Shown: positions 9,991 through 19,377 of the stretch, one piece after another
How positions within the stretch are numbered: position 1 is the stretch's first letter
Layout: each line of letters opens with the position of its first letter
Source: Herbaspirillum sp. Sphag64
GTDB lineage: Bacteria > Pseudomonadota > Gammaproteobacteria > Burkholderiales > Burkholderiaceae_D
Assembly (NCBI RefSeq): GCF_014192645.1
Contig: NZ_JACHYE010000002.1
Location: 317,259 to 381,258 of the forward strand
Reading direction: 5' to 3'
DNA: 64,000 nucleotides
The notes under the pieces: generated by a model
Seen by the model: the letters and a program-made list of their open reading frames with translations, nothing else
What the model was told of the DNA's origin: nothing
Database searches by the model: none
Made by a program: the position numbers and the translations under genes

Positions 9991-10093
9991 TAAAAATACG
10001 GACTGCGATGGGAAATGATGAAAAAAGTTTGCCGCTTGAGCACACCGCCCTGCCGCGCAATGAACGCAACAGGGCTCGGTAAATTGACTGCGC

Positions 10094-10194
10094 GTCAACA
10101 AGGGGAAGCTTGAACCCGATGTACCAAACATTGCCGACAATGATAAAAAACCATCCCACGCGCTTAAACCAGAGGGATTCAATATCTGATCCAT
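10094..10194 (-). pseudogene. Truncated, frameshifted immunity-like fragment at the B/C joint
   Basis: Starts ATGGATCAGATATTG like the intact paralogues, but one A is missing in the next codons (GAATCC instead of GAAATCC), which breaks the frame. The anchor region is otherwise recognisable in frame +1 (SLWFKRVGWFFIIVGNVWY). It ends at the leader of unit B at 10093/10094, at the same point as the other fragment. The 119-codon frame spanning this site is a chance chimera. Confidence 0.8.
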
Positions 10195-10199
10195 GTGCT

Positions 10200-10619
10200 C
10201 TACTTTGTCTGCGCGTGGCAGTTTTGCGGATGCCACCTATCACCAGGGCTTGTGGGTAAATCATATTCCCACCAGTTTTCCGTATCGCCTTGAAAAACAG
10301 AATTTTTTCGTCCTGATAACCAATAAGGATTAAAGCTATTTCCTGTTGATGTCTTGCTTTTATGCAGCAATTTTCCTGCCTGATTGTATAAGTAAACAGT
10401 TGATACGCCCCAAGGATAGGGGTCTGTCATTTTCTCCCACAGACTTTGCCGATAGCGGACGTAGTACTCGCAATTCGGACTATAGTAGGGGATATATCCC
10501 TCTGCTCCAGGTTCGTAGTTGAAAATAGAAATCTTGAATCCGAAGTACCAAACGTTGCTGACAATGATGAAAAACCACACTAGGCGCTTAAGCCAGAGGG
10601 ATTTCAATATCTGGTCCAT
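10200..10619 (-). CDS. Small membrane-anchored protein, probable immunity protein, unit C
   Basis: 139 residues from the ATG at 10619 (MDQILKSLWLKRLVWFFIIV). It is the most divergent family member after the anchor (ISIFNYEPGAEGYIPYYSPNC) but keeps YVRYRQSLWEKM, the two conserved cysteines and the C-terminal HPQNCHAQTK. Its middle resembles the first unit A gene (VYLYNQAGKLLHKSKTS) and its end the second (SGRKNSVFQGDT, DLPTSPGD). It overlaps the DUF6402-like gene by 32 bases. The divergence fits an immunity protein following its own cognate partner, but that is inference. Confidence 0.75.
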   Translation of the reverse strand: MDQILKSLWLKRLVWFFIIVSNVWYFGFKISIFNYEPGAEGYIPYYSPNCEYYVRYRQSLWEKMTDPYPWGVSTVYLYNQAGKLLHKSKTSTGNSFNPYWLSGRKNSVFQGDTENWWEYDLPTSPGDRWHPQNCHAQTK

Positions 10620-11538
10620 TGTATGGCTCCCAAAGTACGTCAGAAAAAACGAAGAAATCGCCACCAGCGTTGTGCGCATGTTGCCAGCGCTGAAAATCCC
10701 TGTTCTGGACCGGTACAAAGTGAGGAAATCGTAAGTGACGTGTTAACAATGATGCTGGTCCAGATGCGCTATGTAGCTTGAATTCCGCCATCTCCGCCTT
10801 AGACAGGCAACGCTCCTTACTCCATACACCGAGCCCCATGAACCCATCGTCGAACCAGCTAGCATTGAAGTCGTAAGTGTCACGAATATAGAAACCGAGC
10901 GCATCAACCTTGAAGAAATCTTTGCCTTGGTCTTCACCATGCAATTTGCGGTATGCATTACCAACGACTGCTACCTTGAGCGTTGCTCTGAAGATGGCTC
11001 CATAGAAATCATCTAACGTGTCCCAAATACCGCCAAATTTCCTGATATTCATCTGGCATATGTAGTCCAACTGGTAAGCCGACATTCTCTTGCTACCGAG
11101 TGCAAATGATTGCCCACGCTCCCAACCATGGCGAAATAATTTTTCACGAAACACAATTGCGCCACCCCGAGAGTTCCAATGCTGTCTGAGATAAGCCATC
11201 GCCTCCCTGACCTGCGGATATCGCATTGCCCAATCCATTTTGATAATACTGTCGTTCACTTGGCTCGGTGGGAGCCGGGTGTAATCGATGTTTTTTCGCA
11301 GACCGAGAGCATCAGCAGGATATTGTCCACCTCGCCAACTCTCCGGCATACCCCACGCCGGCTTGATCGAAAACCAATGCCGCATCATCTGAGCGGAAAC
11401 TCTCCATCCCATCTTCTCCATAGCACCCGGAAGATCATCCAGATGAAGCACATCCACATTGACGCGCACACCCTCGATCATCGTTGCAGGTGTCATCTGC
11501 GCGACTTTGACAGGCGGAGGGCTGGCTGATGCATTCAT
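10588..11538 (-). CDS. DUF6402-like protein, putative T6SS-associated effector, copy C
   Basis: 316 residues from the ATG at 11538 (MNASASPPPVKVAQ), chosen by alignment with copies A and B. It is nearly identical to them in most blocks, but two patches differ: QYPADALGLRKNIDYTRLPP (around residue 75), where the others have NPxPLGMSIDYTKLPA, and NSRGGAIVFREKL (around residue 120), where the others have NSPDGVDELR. The C-terminus (PYNGPDIEIPLA) is encoded by the same 32 bases as the start of the immunity-like gene. The localised patches suggest recombination with an outside relative. Confidence 0.75.
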   Translation of the reverse strand: MNASASPPPVKVAQMTPATMIEGVRVNVDVLHLDDLPGAMEKMGWRVSAQMMRHWFSIKPAWGMPESWRGGQYPADALGLRKNIDYTRLPPSQVNDSIIKMDWAMRYPQVREAMAYLRQHWNSRGGAIVFREKLFRHGWERGQSFALGSKRMSAYQLDYICQMNIRKFGGIWDTLDDFYGAIFRATLKVAVVGNAYRKLHGEDQGKDFFKVDALGFYIRDTYDFNASWFDDGFMGLGVWSKERCLSKAEMAEFKLHSASGPASLLTRHLRFPHFVPVQNRDFQRWQHAHNAGGDFFVFSDVLWEPYNGPDIEIPLA

Positions 11539-11609
11539 TGCTCGCCCCAGCTTTGATACGTCTTGCAATACACCCGGTCACCCTCACAAACAAATGCTCT
11601 CCAAGACAT
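11535..11609 (-). pseudogene. Collapsed PAAR gene, 24-codon relic, unit C
   Basis: Same two deletions and length as in unit B: MSWRAFVCEGD fused to RVYCKTYQSWGE and Q, then TGA overlapping the DUF6402 ATG. One of the two remaining CxxC cysteines is now Tyr. The frame and ribosome site (GAAAGGTTGGTGAAT) are intact. Sharing both breakpoints with unit B shows that the collapse happened before the unit was duplicated. Confidence 0.8.
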
Positions 11610-11785
11610 ATTCACCAACCTTTCATTAACGCGATTTATCCGGCCTCAAGTAAAGCTGGTATGGCGCAACACGCAGCCGGCACATGAGATGCCCGCTGCG
11701 GATTGCGGATTACTAATTACCAAGGACTAGGGGGAAACGACTGGCCAGCTCAACATAAAATGTAGCCAATGTATCAACAGTGCCG

Positions 11786-11813
11786 ATTCTATTTAGCAGC
11801 CAACTTGCTGCAA
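11786..11813 (-). promoter_or_regulatory. Candidate promoter of unit C
   Basis: Third copy of the element TTGCAG, 16 bases, TAGAAT on the minus strand. It lies within the ~320-base stretch (11610-11927) that otherwise holds only the repeated non-coding leader and a small conserved stem (GCAGC/GCTGC) between the two hexamers. Confidence 0.35.
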
Positions 11814-11927
11814 TAAAAATACGGATTGCGATGGGAAATAATGAGAAATGTTTGCCGCTTGAGTACACCACCCTGCCGCGCTATGAACGCAGCAGGGCTC
11901 GGTGAATTGACCACGCATTGACTTCGA

Positions 11928-12329
11928 TTACAGCGCCGCTTCTGCTGCAGGTGTGACTTCCTCCTCGACTTCTTCGCCCTCTTCTTCCTGATTCAACACC
12001 TCCACCTGCCGCCGCGCTTCATCGCGCAGCAAGCCTGCCGAGGCAATCGCCAGCCGCATCAATTGATCGGCATGGACGACGCCAATCGCCGGTGCGACGA
12101 TATTGTCAGCATCGGCATCCTGATTGGCTTCGTGCTCCAGTTGGCGGGTGTAAAACAATTGCAGACAGGCGTGTATTCCTGCCGAGACGTCGAGCGTTGT
12201 CTCCAGCAAGTTGCCGTAAAGGCTGCCTTGGTGTGAACCTTCTATCCAGTGAAAATCTTGATGGGTGGGATCGCAATATTGTTGTTGTTCGTCATGCGCG
12301 GTGCTGGCATTACTGTCGGTGTAGTTCAT
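11928..12329 (-). CDS. Hypothetical protein, acidic C-terminus
   Basis: 133 residues, not recognised. The ATG at 12329 follows GGAGG with a 4-base gap. The body has two predicted amphipathic helices (LLETTLDVSAGIHACLQLFY; HADQLMRLAIASAGLLRDEA), followed by a very acidic tail (NQEEEGEEVEEEV). It has no signal peptide or membrane segment. The stop codon lies about 12 bases upstream of the tandem array. It may be the ancestral first gene of the PAAR locus or simply the flanking gene; its small helical build would also suit a regulator or chaperone, but nothing specific is visible. Confidence 0.65.
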   Translation of the reverse strand: MNYTDSNASTAHDEQQQYCDPTHQDFHWIEGSHQGSLYGNLLETTLDVSAGIHACLQLFYTRQLEHEANQDADADNIVAPAIGVVHADQLMRLAIASAGLLRDEARRQVEVLNQEEEGEEVEEEVTPAAEAAL

Positions 12330-12661
12330 GAAGCCTCCGTAGATGCAGGACAGAACCCGTCAGCTCCTCAACAGATGAGGGTGGCGGGCACAAGACAGGG
12401 TTAGCGGACCGGACTCATTTCCAAAACCGGCATGCCCGAAGGCATCCCTGCCAAGGCCCGCCGTAGAGGCGTGCAAAGACAGGGCGAAAAAAACGCGTCA
12501 ACGAAGGACGCGGCTTTTCGCCGGAAACAAGTACGGGCCGCTAAACCCGGTTCCCTCTTTATCGGGAACGCGTCAAGAATACCGGTCGGCAAAACGAGGG
12601 TCAATGGTAATTGTCTGATTGTGATGAATCAGATTGCGTGCGGCGTTGGAGAGCTGCAAAT
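12330..12661. other. Gene-free interval with strong inverted repeats
   Basis: No convincing gene lies in these 332 bases; a 67-codon minus-strand frame has odd Cys/Arg-rich content and no ribosome site. Two hairpins stand out. In one, GGCGAAAA (12483-12490) pairs with TTTTCGCC (12515-12522), with inner CGCGTC/GACGCG. In the other, GTTCCC (12550-12555) pairs with GGGAAC (12564-12569). The interval lies between rarA and the accessory array, so it may be an insertion junction, a terminator region for rarA, or a structured RNA. Confidence 0.5.
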
Positions 12662-13966
12662 TTATTCTTTGCCCGCTTCTTCATCCCACTGCTTCAGCTG
12701 CGCCAGCTTCTCGCCGATCTTGATTTCCAATCCTCGCGGCACCGGCTGGTACCAACCGGGCTCGTCGATCCCCTCCGGCAGATAGGTTTCACCAGCTGCA
12801 TAGGCATTGGGTTCGTCGTGGGCGTAACGGTATTCGTGGCCGTAACCGAGCTCCTTCATGAGCTTGGTTGGCGCATTGCGCAAATGCACCGGCACCTCGC
12901 GGCTCTTGTCCTGCTTCACAAAAGCTCTGGCCTGGTTGTAGGCCATGTAGCCAGCGTTGCTCTTGGCGGCAACGGCCAGATAAATTACGGCTTGCCCGAG
13001 TGCCAGCTCGCCTTCCGGGCTGCCTAAGCGTTCAAAGGTCAAGGCGGCATCGTTGGCGATTTGCATCGCTCGGGGATCGGCCAGACCGATGTCTTCCCAT
13101 GCCATGCGCACGATGCGCCGCGACAGATAGCGCGGGTCCGCGCCGCCGTCGAGCATGCGGGTGAGCCAGTAGAGCGCTGCATCGGGATTGGAGCCGCGCA
13201 CCGACTTGTGCAGGGCGGAAATTTGGTCATAGAAATTGTCGCCGCCTTTGTCAAAACGCCGACTGTTCAGGGTCAGCGCATTCTGTACAAACTCGGCATC
13301 AATGCGCTCGACACCGGTCGCACCGGCTGCGGTCTGGCATTGTTCCAGCAGGTTCAGGAAACGTCGGGCATCGCCATCGGCATAGCCGATGATGGTGTCT
13401 CTGGCGAGGTCATCAAAGGCCAGCCCACCGAGCGCTTTGTCTTGTGCGCGCTTGAGCAGGAACTGCATTTCGTCGTCGGTGAGCGACTTCAGGACATAGA
13501 CCTGCGCTCTTGATAACAGCGCTGAATTGACTTCGAAAGACGGGTTTTCAGTGGTGGCGCCGATGAAAGTAACGAGGCCACTTTCTGCATACGGCAGCAG
13601 CGCATCTTGCTGGGACTTGTTGAAGCGGTGAATTTCGTCAACGAACAGGATGGTGTGCTTACCCATCGACAGATTTTGCTGTGCCTGCTCCATCGCGGCG
13701 CGGATGTCTTTGACGCCCGAGAACACCGCTGAGAGCGCAATGAATTCACACTTGAACGCCGTTGCGGTCAGACGTGCCAGGGTGGTCTTGCCGACACCGG
13801 GTGGGCCCCAGAAGATCATCGAGTGCGGCTTGCCGGACTGGAAAGCCAATCGCAATGGTTTGCCTTCGCCGAGCAAGTGCGATTGCCCGATGACCTCGTC
13901 GAGGGTCTTGGGGCGTAGCGCTTCAGCTAGCGGGGCGGAGGGTTCCTGTGCGAACAGATCAGACAT
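12662..13966 (-). CDS. rarA: Replication-associated recombination protein A (AAA+ ATPase)
   Basis: A 434-residue member of the RarA/MgsA/WRNIP1 clamp-loader-like family, which acts at stalled replication forks. Walker A is GPPGVGKT (54-61), Walker B is [16 protein letters not shown] (around 105-120), and sensor residues lie in [20 protein letters not shown]. The C-terminal tetramerisation part (PHLLR-like, [21 protein letters not shown]) is complete. It follows lolA by 44 bases in the same direction, giving the order ftsK-lolA-rarA known from many proteobacteria. The expected next gene, serS, is displaced by about 10.5 kb. Confidence 0.96.
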   Translation of the reverse strand: MSDLFAQEPSAPLAEALRPKTLDEVIGQSHLLGEGKPLRLAFQSGKPHSMIFWGPPGVGKTTLARLTATAFKCEFIALSAVFSGVKDIRAAMEQAQQNLSMGKHTILFVDEIHRFNKSQQDALLPYAESGLVTFIGATTENPSFEVNSALLSRAQVYVLKSLTDDEMQFLLKRAQDKALGGLAFDDLARDTIIGYADGDARRFLNLLEQCQTAAGATGVERIDAEFVQNALTLNSRRFDKGGDNFYDQISALHKSVRGSNPDAALYWLTRMLDGGADPRYLSRRIVRMAWEDIGLADPRAMQIANDAALTFERLGSPEGELALGQAVIYLAVAAKSNAGYMAYNQARAFVKQDKSREVPVHLRNAPTKLMKELGYGHEYRYAHDEPNAYAAGETYLPEGIDEPGWYQPVPRGLEIKIGEKLAQLKQWDEEAGKE

Positions 13967-14010
13967 GAATGGACTTGAAATAGAGGCGCTGGCGCCGGTT
14001 GATCACCGAC

Positions 14011-14661
14011 TCAATTATTGAAAACGTCAGCGCCCTTGGGGATCACGAAGCGAAAACTGTCGGCCTTCAGCGGCGGATTTTTTTCAAAGTTGGTGAAAGT
14101 CAGCAAGGATGTCTGGCCAAACGAATCACGCAACTCCATTGCCATTGGCACGCCATCCTTCAAGCCGATACCGATCTGGTCGAAGCTGGTGTCCTTGGTT
14201 TTGGGCGTAGCCTGCAACCACTCCATGCCGTCCTTGGTGCCACCTTCCTTGAGGGTGAAGTTCTGTTCCAGATCGTTGCTGCCGAACAGAATCGCTGCCG
14301 GTGACGAGCCGAGGGCATTGCCCAGCTTGCGGGTGGTGACCTGATTGAGATCCTTGTCGTAGATGTACAAGGTCTGGCCGTCGGCTTGCAGCAACTGCTC
14401 ATAGGGCTTTTGGTAAGTCCAGATGAACTTGCCGGGACGGGAGAAGATGAACGTGCCGCTGGAGGTGTTGGACACCTTGACGGTACCGCTGTCGATCTTG
14501 ACCAGTCGCTGCACAAACTGGCCCTTGGCCGATTGCGTAGAGCTAACGAATTGCTTGAACTGGTCCAGTGCGCTGGCGCTGGCGTGTGCAGACAGGGCCA
14601 ACAGGCTCAGACTCACGCTCAAATTCAAGGCGAGGGATAAAAACGAGGTTCTTTTCAGCAT
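14011..14661 (-). CDS. lolA: Outer-membrane lipoprotein carrier protein LolA
   Basis: Periplasmic chaperone that takes lipoproteins from LolCDE to LolB. It has 216 residues with a clear Sec signal ([20 protein letters not shown] to about residue 29, cut after AHASA). The mature part begins [20 protein letters not shown] and keeps the LolA pattern [20 protein letters not shown] and [13 protein letters not shown]. It is 54 bases downstream of ftsK and 44 bases upstream of rarA, and probably co-transcribed with both. Confidence 0.95.
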   Translation of the reverse strand: MLKRTSFLSLALNLSVSLSLLALSAHASASALDQFKQFVSSTQSAKGQFVQRLVKIDSGTVKVSNTSSGTFIFSRPGKFIWTYQKPYEQLLQADGQTLYIYDKDLNQVTTRKLGNALGSSPAAILFGSNDLEQNFTLKEGGTKDGMEWLQATPKTKDTSFDQIGIGLKDGVPMAMELRDSFGQTSLLTFTNFEKNPPLKADSFRFVIPKGADVFNN

Positions 14662-14715
14662 AAATTCCGTGATGTTGCGTTATTCGAATGGGCGATTGCG
14701 GCGTTGTTCAGCAGC

Positions 14716-17049
14716 TTATTCCGCTGGCGCACCTGCGGGGACCAGAATTTCACGGTTGCCGTTGGATTGCATGGTCGAGACCAATCCGCTCTGCTCCATC
14801 TGCTCCAGCAGACGCGCTGCCCGGTTGTAGCCAATACGCAGGTGACGTTGCACCAGAGAAATCGAGGCGCGGCGGTTCTTGAGGACCACGGCTACCGCCT
14901 GATCGTAGAGCTCATCACCTTCGGTGCCACTGGCACTGCCGCCGCCGATTCCTGATGCGCCGTCACCATCGTCAGCAACGCCGCCTTCGAGAATACCTTC
15001 GATGTAATTAGGCTCGCCTTGTTCCTTGAGATGATTGACCACGCGATGGACTTCATCATCGGATACAAAAGCACCATGCACACGCACCGGCAAGCCGGTG
15101 CCAGGTGGCATGTAGAGCATGTCGCCCATGCCCAGCAGCGTTTCGGCCCCCATCTGGTCAAGGATGGTGCGGGAGTCGATCTTGCTGCTGACCTGGAAGG
15201 CGATACGGGTCGGCACGTTGGCCTTGATCAGGCCGGTGATCACATCTACCGAAGGGCGCTGGGTGGCCAGAATCAGGTGGATACCGGCGGCACGCGCCTT
15301 TTGTGCAATGCGGGCGATCAACTCTTCCACCTTCTTGCCGACCACCATCATCAGGTCGGCCAGTTCGTCGATGATGATGACGATGGTTTCGAGCTGTTCC
15401 AGCGGCTCTGGGGCATCCGGTGTCAGGCTGAAGGGATTGGGGATTTTCTCGCCACGCTTGTCGGCTTCGGCGATCTTTTGGTTGTAGCCAGCCAAGTTAC
15501 GCACGCCCAGTTTGGACATGCGCTTGTAACGGCGTTCCATCTCTGCCACGGCCCAGTTCAGGGCATGACCAGCCTGCCGCATGTCGGTCACAACCGGTGC
15601 CAGCAGATGTGGGATGCCTTCGTAGATGGATAACTCCAGCATCTTGGGGTCAATCAGAATCAGTCTGACCTGCTTGGGCGTGGCTTTGTAGAGCAAGGAC
15701 AAAATCGTGGCATTGATACCCACCGATTTACCAGAGCCGGTGGTACCGGCTACCAGCAAGTGCGGCATTTTAGCGAGATCGGCCACCACCGGGTTACCGG
15801 CGATGTCCTTGCCGAGTGCGACGGTGAGGTTGGAGGCGCTGTCGTTGTAGACCTTGGAGCCGAGAATCTCGGTCAGACGCACGATCTGGCGCTTGGGGTT
15901 CGGCAGCTCAAGGCCCATGTAATTCTTGCCCTGAATCACTTCCACGACACGAATCGAGGTCAGCGACAGCGAGCGTGCCAGATCGCGGGCGAGACCAACA
16001 ATCTGGCTGCCCTTGACGCCGGTGGCGGGTTCAATCTCATAGCGAGTAATCACCGGGCCCGGATAGGCGGCGACAACTTTGACCTCGACGCCGAAATCAG
16101 AGAGCTTCTTTTCGATCAGGCGGCTGGTGAACTCCAGAGTCTCGACCGTGACCGTTTGTTGTGCCGGTGGTGCTTCGTCGAGCAGAGACAGCGGTGGCAG
16201 GCTGGAATCAGGGTCTTCAAAGAGGCTGGTCTGCTTCTCTTTCTCGATGCGCTCTGACTTGGGTACGGCAACCACTTGCGGCTCGATACGGATCGGTGGC
16301 GCTTCCACGATCTTGGCGCGTTCCTGCACCACGACTTCTTCCCGTTTGACGGCGGCAACATGGCCGAGCTTACGATCTTCGCGTGCCGACCAGAAATTGC
16401 GCAGCCAGAAAATACTGCCTTCGATGGCATCGCCGACACGTTCGGCCAGGGTCAGCCAGGAGACATGGAAAAACAGGCTGAAACCGAGCCCGAACAGCAG
16501 CATCAGCAACAGCGTGGCACCGGTAAAGCCGAGCGAGGTCTGCGCTGCGCCGCCGATCATCTCGCCCACCACACCGCCGGGTGCGCGTGGCATCTGGGCC
16601 TTGATCGAGTACATGCGCATGTATTCAATACCAACACTGCCGGCCAGCAGGAAGGCAAAACCGACGATGCGGATCAGCCCTTCCTGATGGTGTTCTTCCT
16701 CAAGCGGTTGCTCCATCATCAGCCGTGCATTCATGCGCCGGTAACTGCGGAAGATGGCATGGGCCAGCCAGACGCACCACCACCAGGCCGACAAGCCGAA
16801 GATATACAGCAACAGGTCAGCCAGCCAGGCACCGATGCGTCCACCCCAATTGTGCAGATGCGGCACGCTGTTGGCGACCGACCAGCCGGGGTCGGTGCGC
16901 GAATAGGTCAGCAGGATCAGCGCCAGATAAGCCAGCAAGGTGGCCAATGCCAACCAACGTGCCTCGGCCAGCAGACGAACAAGCCGACTGGGCAATGGCG
17001 GTGCTTCAGGTTTGGTTTTTCGGGTGTAGGCTTGACTGGTCTTGGTCAT
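14716..17049 (-). CDS. ftsK: DNA translocase FtsK
   Basis: 777 residues, the short form of the family without a long Pro/Gln-rich linker. Four hydrophobic segments in the first ~200 residues anchor it at the division septum. The motor has Walker A GTTGSGKS (about 434-441), then [20 protein letters not shown] and the Walker B region [13 protein letters not shown]. The C-terminal gamma winged helix ([20 protein letters not shown]) recognises KOPS sites and activates XerCD. It pumps DNA during chromosome dimer resolution. The ATG at 17049 starts [15 protein letters not shown]. First gene of the ftsK-lolA-rarA string, divergent from trxB. Confidence 0.96.
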   Translation of the reverse strand: MTKTSQAYTRKTKPEAPPLPSRLVRLLAEARWLALATLLAYLALILLTYSRTDPGWSVANSVPHLHNWGGRIGAWLADLLLYIFGLSAWWWCVWLAHAIFRSYRRMNARLMMEQPLEEEHHQEGLIRIVGFAFLLAGSVGIEYMRMYSIKAQMPRAPGGVVGEMIGGAAQTSLGFTGATLLLMLLFGLGFSLFFHVSWLTLAERVGDAIEGSIFWLRNFWSAREDRKLGHVAAVKREEVVVQERAKIVEAPPIRIEPQVVAVPKSERIEKEKQTSLFEDPDSSLPPLSLLDEAPPAQQTVTVETLEFTSRLIEKKLSDFGVEVKVVAAYPGPVITRYEIEPATGVKGSQIVGLARDLARSLSLTSIRVVEVIQGKNYMGLELPNPKRQIVRLTEILGSKVYNDSASNLTVALGKDIAGNPVVADLAKMPHLLVAGTTGSGKSVGINATILSLLYKATPKQVRLILIDPKMLELSIYEGIPHLLAPVVTDMRQAGHALNWAVAEMERRYKRMSKLGVRNLAGYNQKIAEADKRGEKIPNPFSLTPDAPEPLEQLETIVIIIDELADLMMVVGKKVEELIARIAQKARAAGIHLILATQRPSVDVITGLIKANVPTRIAFQVSSKIDSRTILDQMGAETLLGMGDMLYMPPGTGLPVRVHGAFVSDDEVHRVVNHLKEQGEPNYIEGILEGGVADDGDGASGIGGGSASGTEGDELYDQAVAVVLKNRRASISLVQRHLRIGYNRAARLLEQMEQSGLVSTMQSNGNREILVPAGAPAE

Positions 17050-17280
17050 AACTCTTTAAAGGGGAAAACTGCCGCGGGCAGATCATCACGTCTTGCCTCG
17101 GCCAGGCCAATCCGGTCGGTACGAACGGCGCCTCGCATCAGGTCACCACAAATCGGGCCAAGTTGTTCAGGCCATATTGTAACGGCGATAGCGGGCATCG
17201 GGACAGCGACAAACGTTTGGTAACCTTATTCAATCGCACTATATTGCGTTGCCTTCACCGCCTGGCTATGGATCGGATAG

Positions 17281-18414
<1,134 letters not shown>

Positions 18415-18420
18415 TCAACC

Positions 18421-18460
18421 GTAAGGCCTGACGGCAGCAGACTGCACCGTCAGGCCTTAC
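18421..18460 (+). terminator. trxB hairpin (perfect inverted repeat)
   Basis: GTAAGGCCTGACGG (18421-18434) and CCGTCAGGCCTTAC (18447-18460) form a perfect 14-bp stem with a 12-base loop, 6 bases after the trxB stop. There is no T-run directly behind it, so it may work together with the next hairpin or protect the 3' end. Confidence 0.6.
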
Positions 18461-18473
18461 AATGTGGTGCCCC

Positions 18474-18503
18474 GCCCTCCCGTTGTTGCGGAGGGCTTTT
18501 TTT
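18474..18503 (+). terminator. Rho-independent terminator after trxB
   Basis: GCCCTCC (18474-18480) pairs with GGAGGGC (18490-18496), followed by seven T (18497-18503). It lies 31 bases before the start of the Smr gene, so that gene needs read-through or its own promoter. Confidence 0.8.
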
Positions 18504-18533
18504 GATATCTCGGCAATTTTCTCGGTACTGATC

Positions 18534-19190
18534 ATGGCGACCATCAAGGATTTCTCCGCACTCAAGTCCCTGCGCAAAGACCTCAAGGCCCAGCATGAAG
18601 CACGGCAGGCCGCCGAACGTGAGCGGGTGGAAAACGAAAAACGCCTGCGCGCCGAAGCCGACATCTTCCGCAACAGCATCGGCAAAGTTGAACCATTGCG
18701 CCAGCCTGAAAAGGCGCCGTTTCAGCCGGTGCCGCCCTTGCCCATCGCACGCCAGCATCTGGCCGATGAACAGGCGGCGCTGATGGAATCACTCTCTGAT
18801 GAGTTCACCCTAGATACCCTGCTCGATACCGATGAAGAGCTCAGCTTTGCCCGTCCTGGCGTCGGCAGCGATGTCGTGAGCAAACTGCGGCGCGGACATT
18901 GGGTGATTCAGGCGCAACTGGATCTGCATGGCCTGCGCCGCGATCAGGCGCGTGAAGCGCTCGGTGAATTCCTGCGTCAGGCAAAGCGGCAAGGCCAGCG
19001 TTGCGTGCGCATCATTCATGGCAAGGGACATGGCTCGATCAATAAAGAGCCGGTACTCAAGCATAAGGTGCGCAGCTGGCTGGCGCAGAAGGAAGAGGTC
19101 ATGGCCTTCTGTCAGGCGCGTGCGGCCGAAGGTGGTGCTGGTGCATTGGTGGTGTTGCTGCGGTCCAGCGCTGCCACCCAGGGCAACTGA
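18534..19190 (+). CDS. Smr-domain protein (SmrA/B-like)
   Basis: 218 residues from the ATG at 18534 (MATIKDFSALKSLRKDLKAQ). Upstream in-frame codons overlap the terminator, so they were left out. The N-terminal ~60 residues are a charged coiled coil. The Smr domain (about residues 120-205) has LDLHGLRRDQAREAL and the HGKGHGS motif. Smr domains have nicking or RNA-cleaving activity; in E. coli SmrB cuts mRNA at collided ribosomes, but the small stand-alone SmrA type is less understood. The substrate here is not known. Confidence 0.88.
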   Translation: MATIKDFSALKSLRKDLKAQHEARQAAERERVENEKRLRAEADIFRNSIGKVEPLRQPEKAPFQPVPPLPIARQHLADEQAALMESLSDEFTLDTLLDTDEELSFARPGVGSDVVSKLRRGHWVIQAQLDLHGLRRDQAREALGEFLRQAKRQGQRCVRIIHGKGHGSINKEPVLKHKVRSWLAQKEEVMAFCQARAAEGGAGALVVLLRSSAATQGN

Positions 19191-19311
19191 GCACGACTGA
19201 TCCCACCACTGCTGGCCATCTCCCTACCGCTCTTGCCGCGCTTGACGCTGCTCCCCTGACGCCACCTTGATCGCTTTTTGCATGCTTTCCAGAACGTGGA
19301 TTATTTAGCAT

Positions 19312-19345
19312 TTGATCAATATTGCTATTTTGCAATATTGATCAA
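19312..19345. promoter_or_regulatory. Perfect AT-rich inverted repeat upstream of the large toxin-like gene
   Basis: TTGATCAATATTGC (19312-19325) and GCAATATTGATCAA (19332-19345) are perfect 14-bp arms separated by 6 bases. It ends 32 bases before the ATG at 19378. It could be a dimeric regulator's operator or an mRNA hairpin; there is no T-run, so a terminator is less likely. Confidence 0.6.
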
Positions 19346-19377
19346 TGGCAATTTAATCGCCTACAGGAATAGCAAAA

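Larger units (their letters stand above)
8277..10093 (-). repeat. Tandem unit B
   Basis: Second unit, about 1.82 kb: leader, PAAR relic, DUF6402-like copy B, immunity-like gene, truncated second immunity fragment. The joint at 10093/10094 has the same structure as the A/B joint (GTTGAC of the immunity gene fused to GCGCAGTCAATT of the leader, minus strand). Confidence 0.85.
10094..11916 (-). repeat. Tandem unit C
   Basis: Third unit, about 1.82 kb: leader, PAAR relic, DUF6402-like copy C, immunity-like gene, truncated second immunity fragment. At its upstream end the repeat stops at about 11916, and unique DNA with a 133-residue gene begins. This shows that the leader shared by all units originally lay behind that gene. 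Confidence 0.85.

Noticed and set aside
9905..10264. 119-codon frame as a gene
   Set aside because: Spans the B/C duplication joint; the real start is frameshifted, and the tail is leader DNA present as non-coding sequence in unit C.
5967..11916. CRISPR array or insertion sequence as the explanation for the repeats
   Set aside because: Units are 1.8 kb and coding, with no short direct repeats and spacers and no transposase or terminal inverted repeats.
12401..12604. 67-codon minus-strand frame in the rarA-flanking interval
   Set aside because: No ribosome site and no recognisable features; overlaps strong stems.
16276..17223. 315-codon frame antisense to ftsK
   Set aside because: Opposite conserved ftsK; Gln/His-rich composition typical of a shadow frame.
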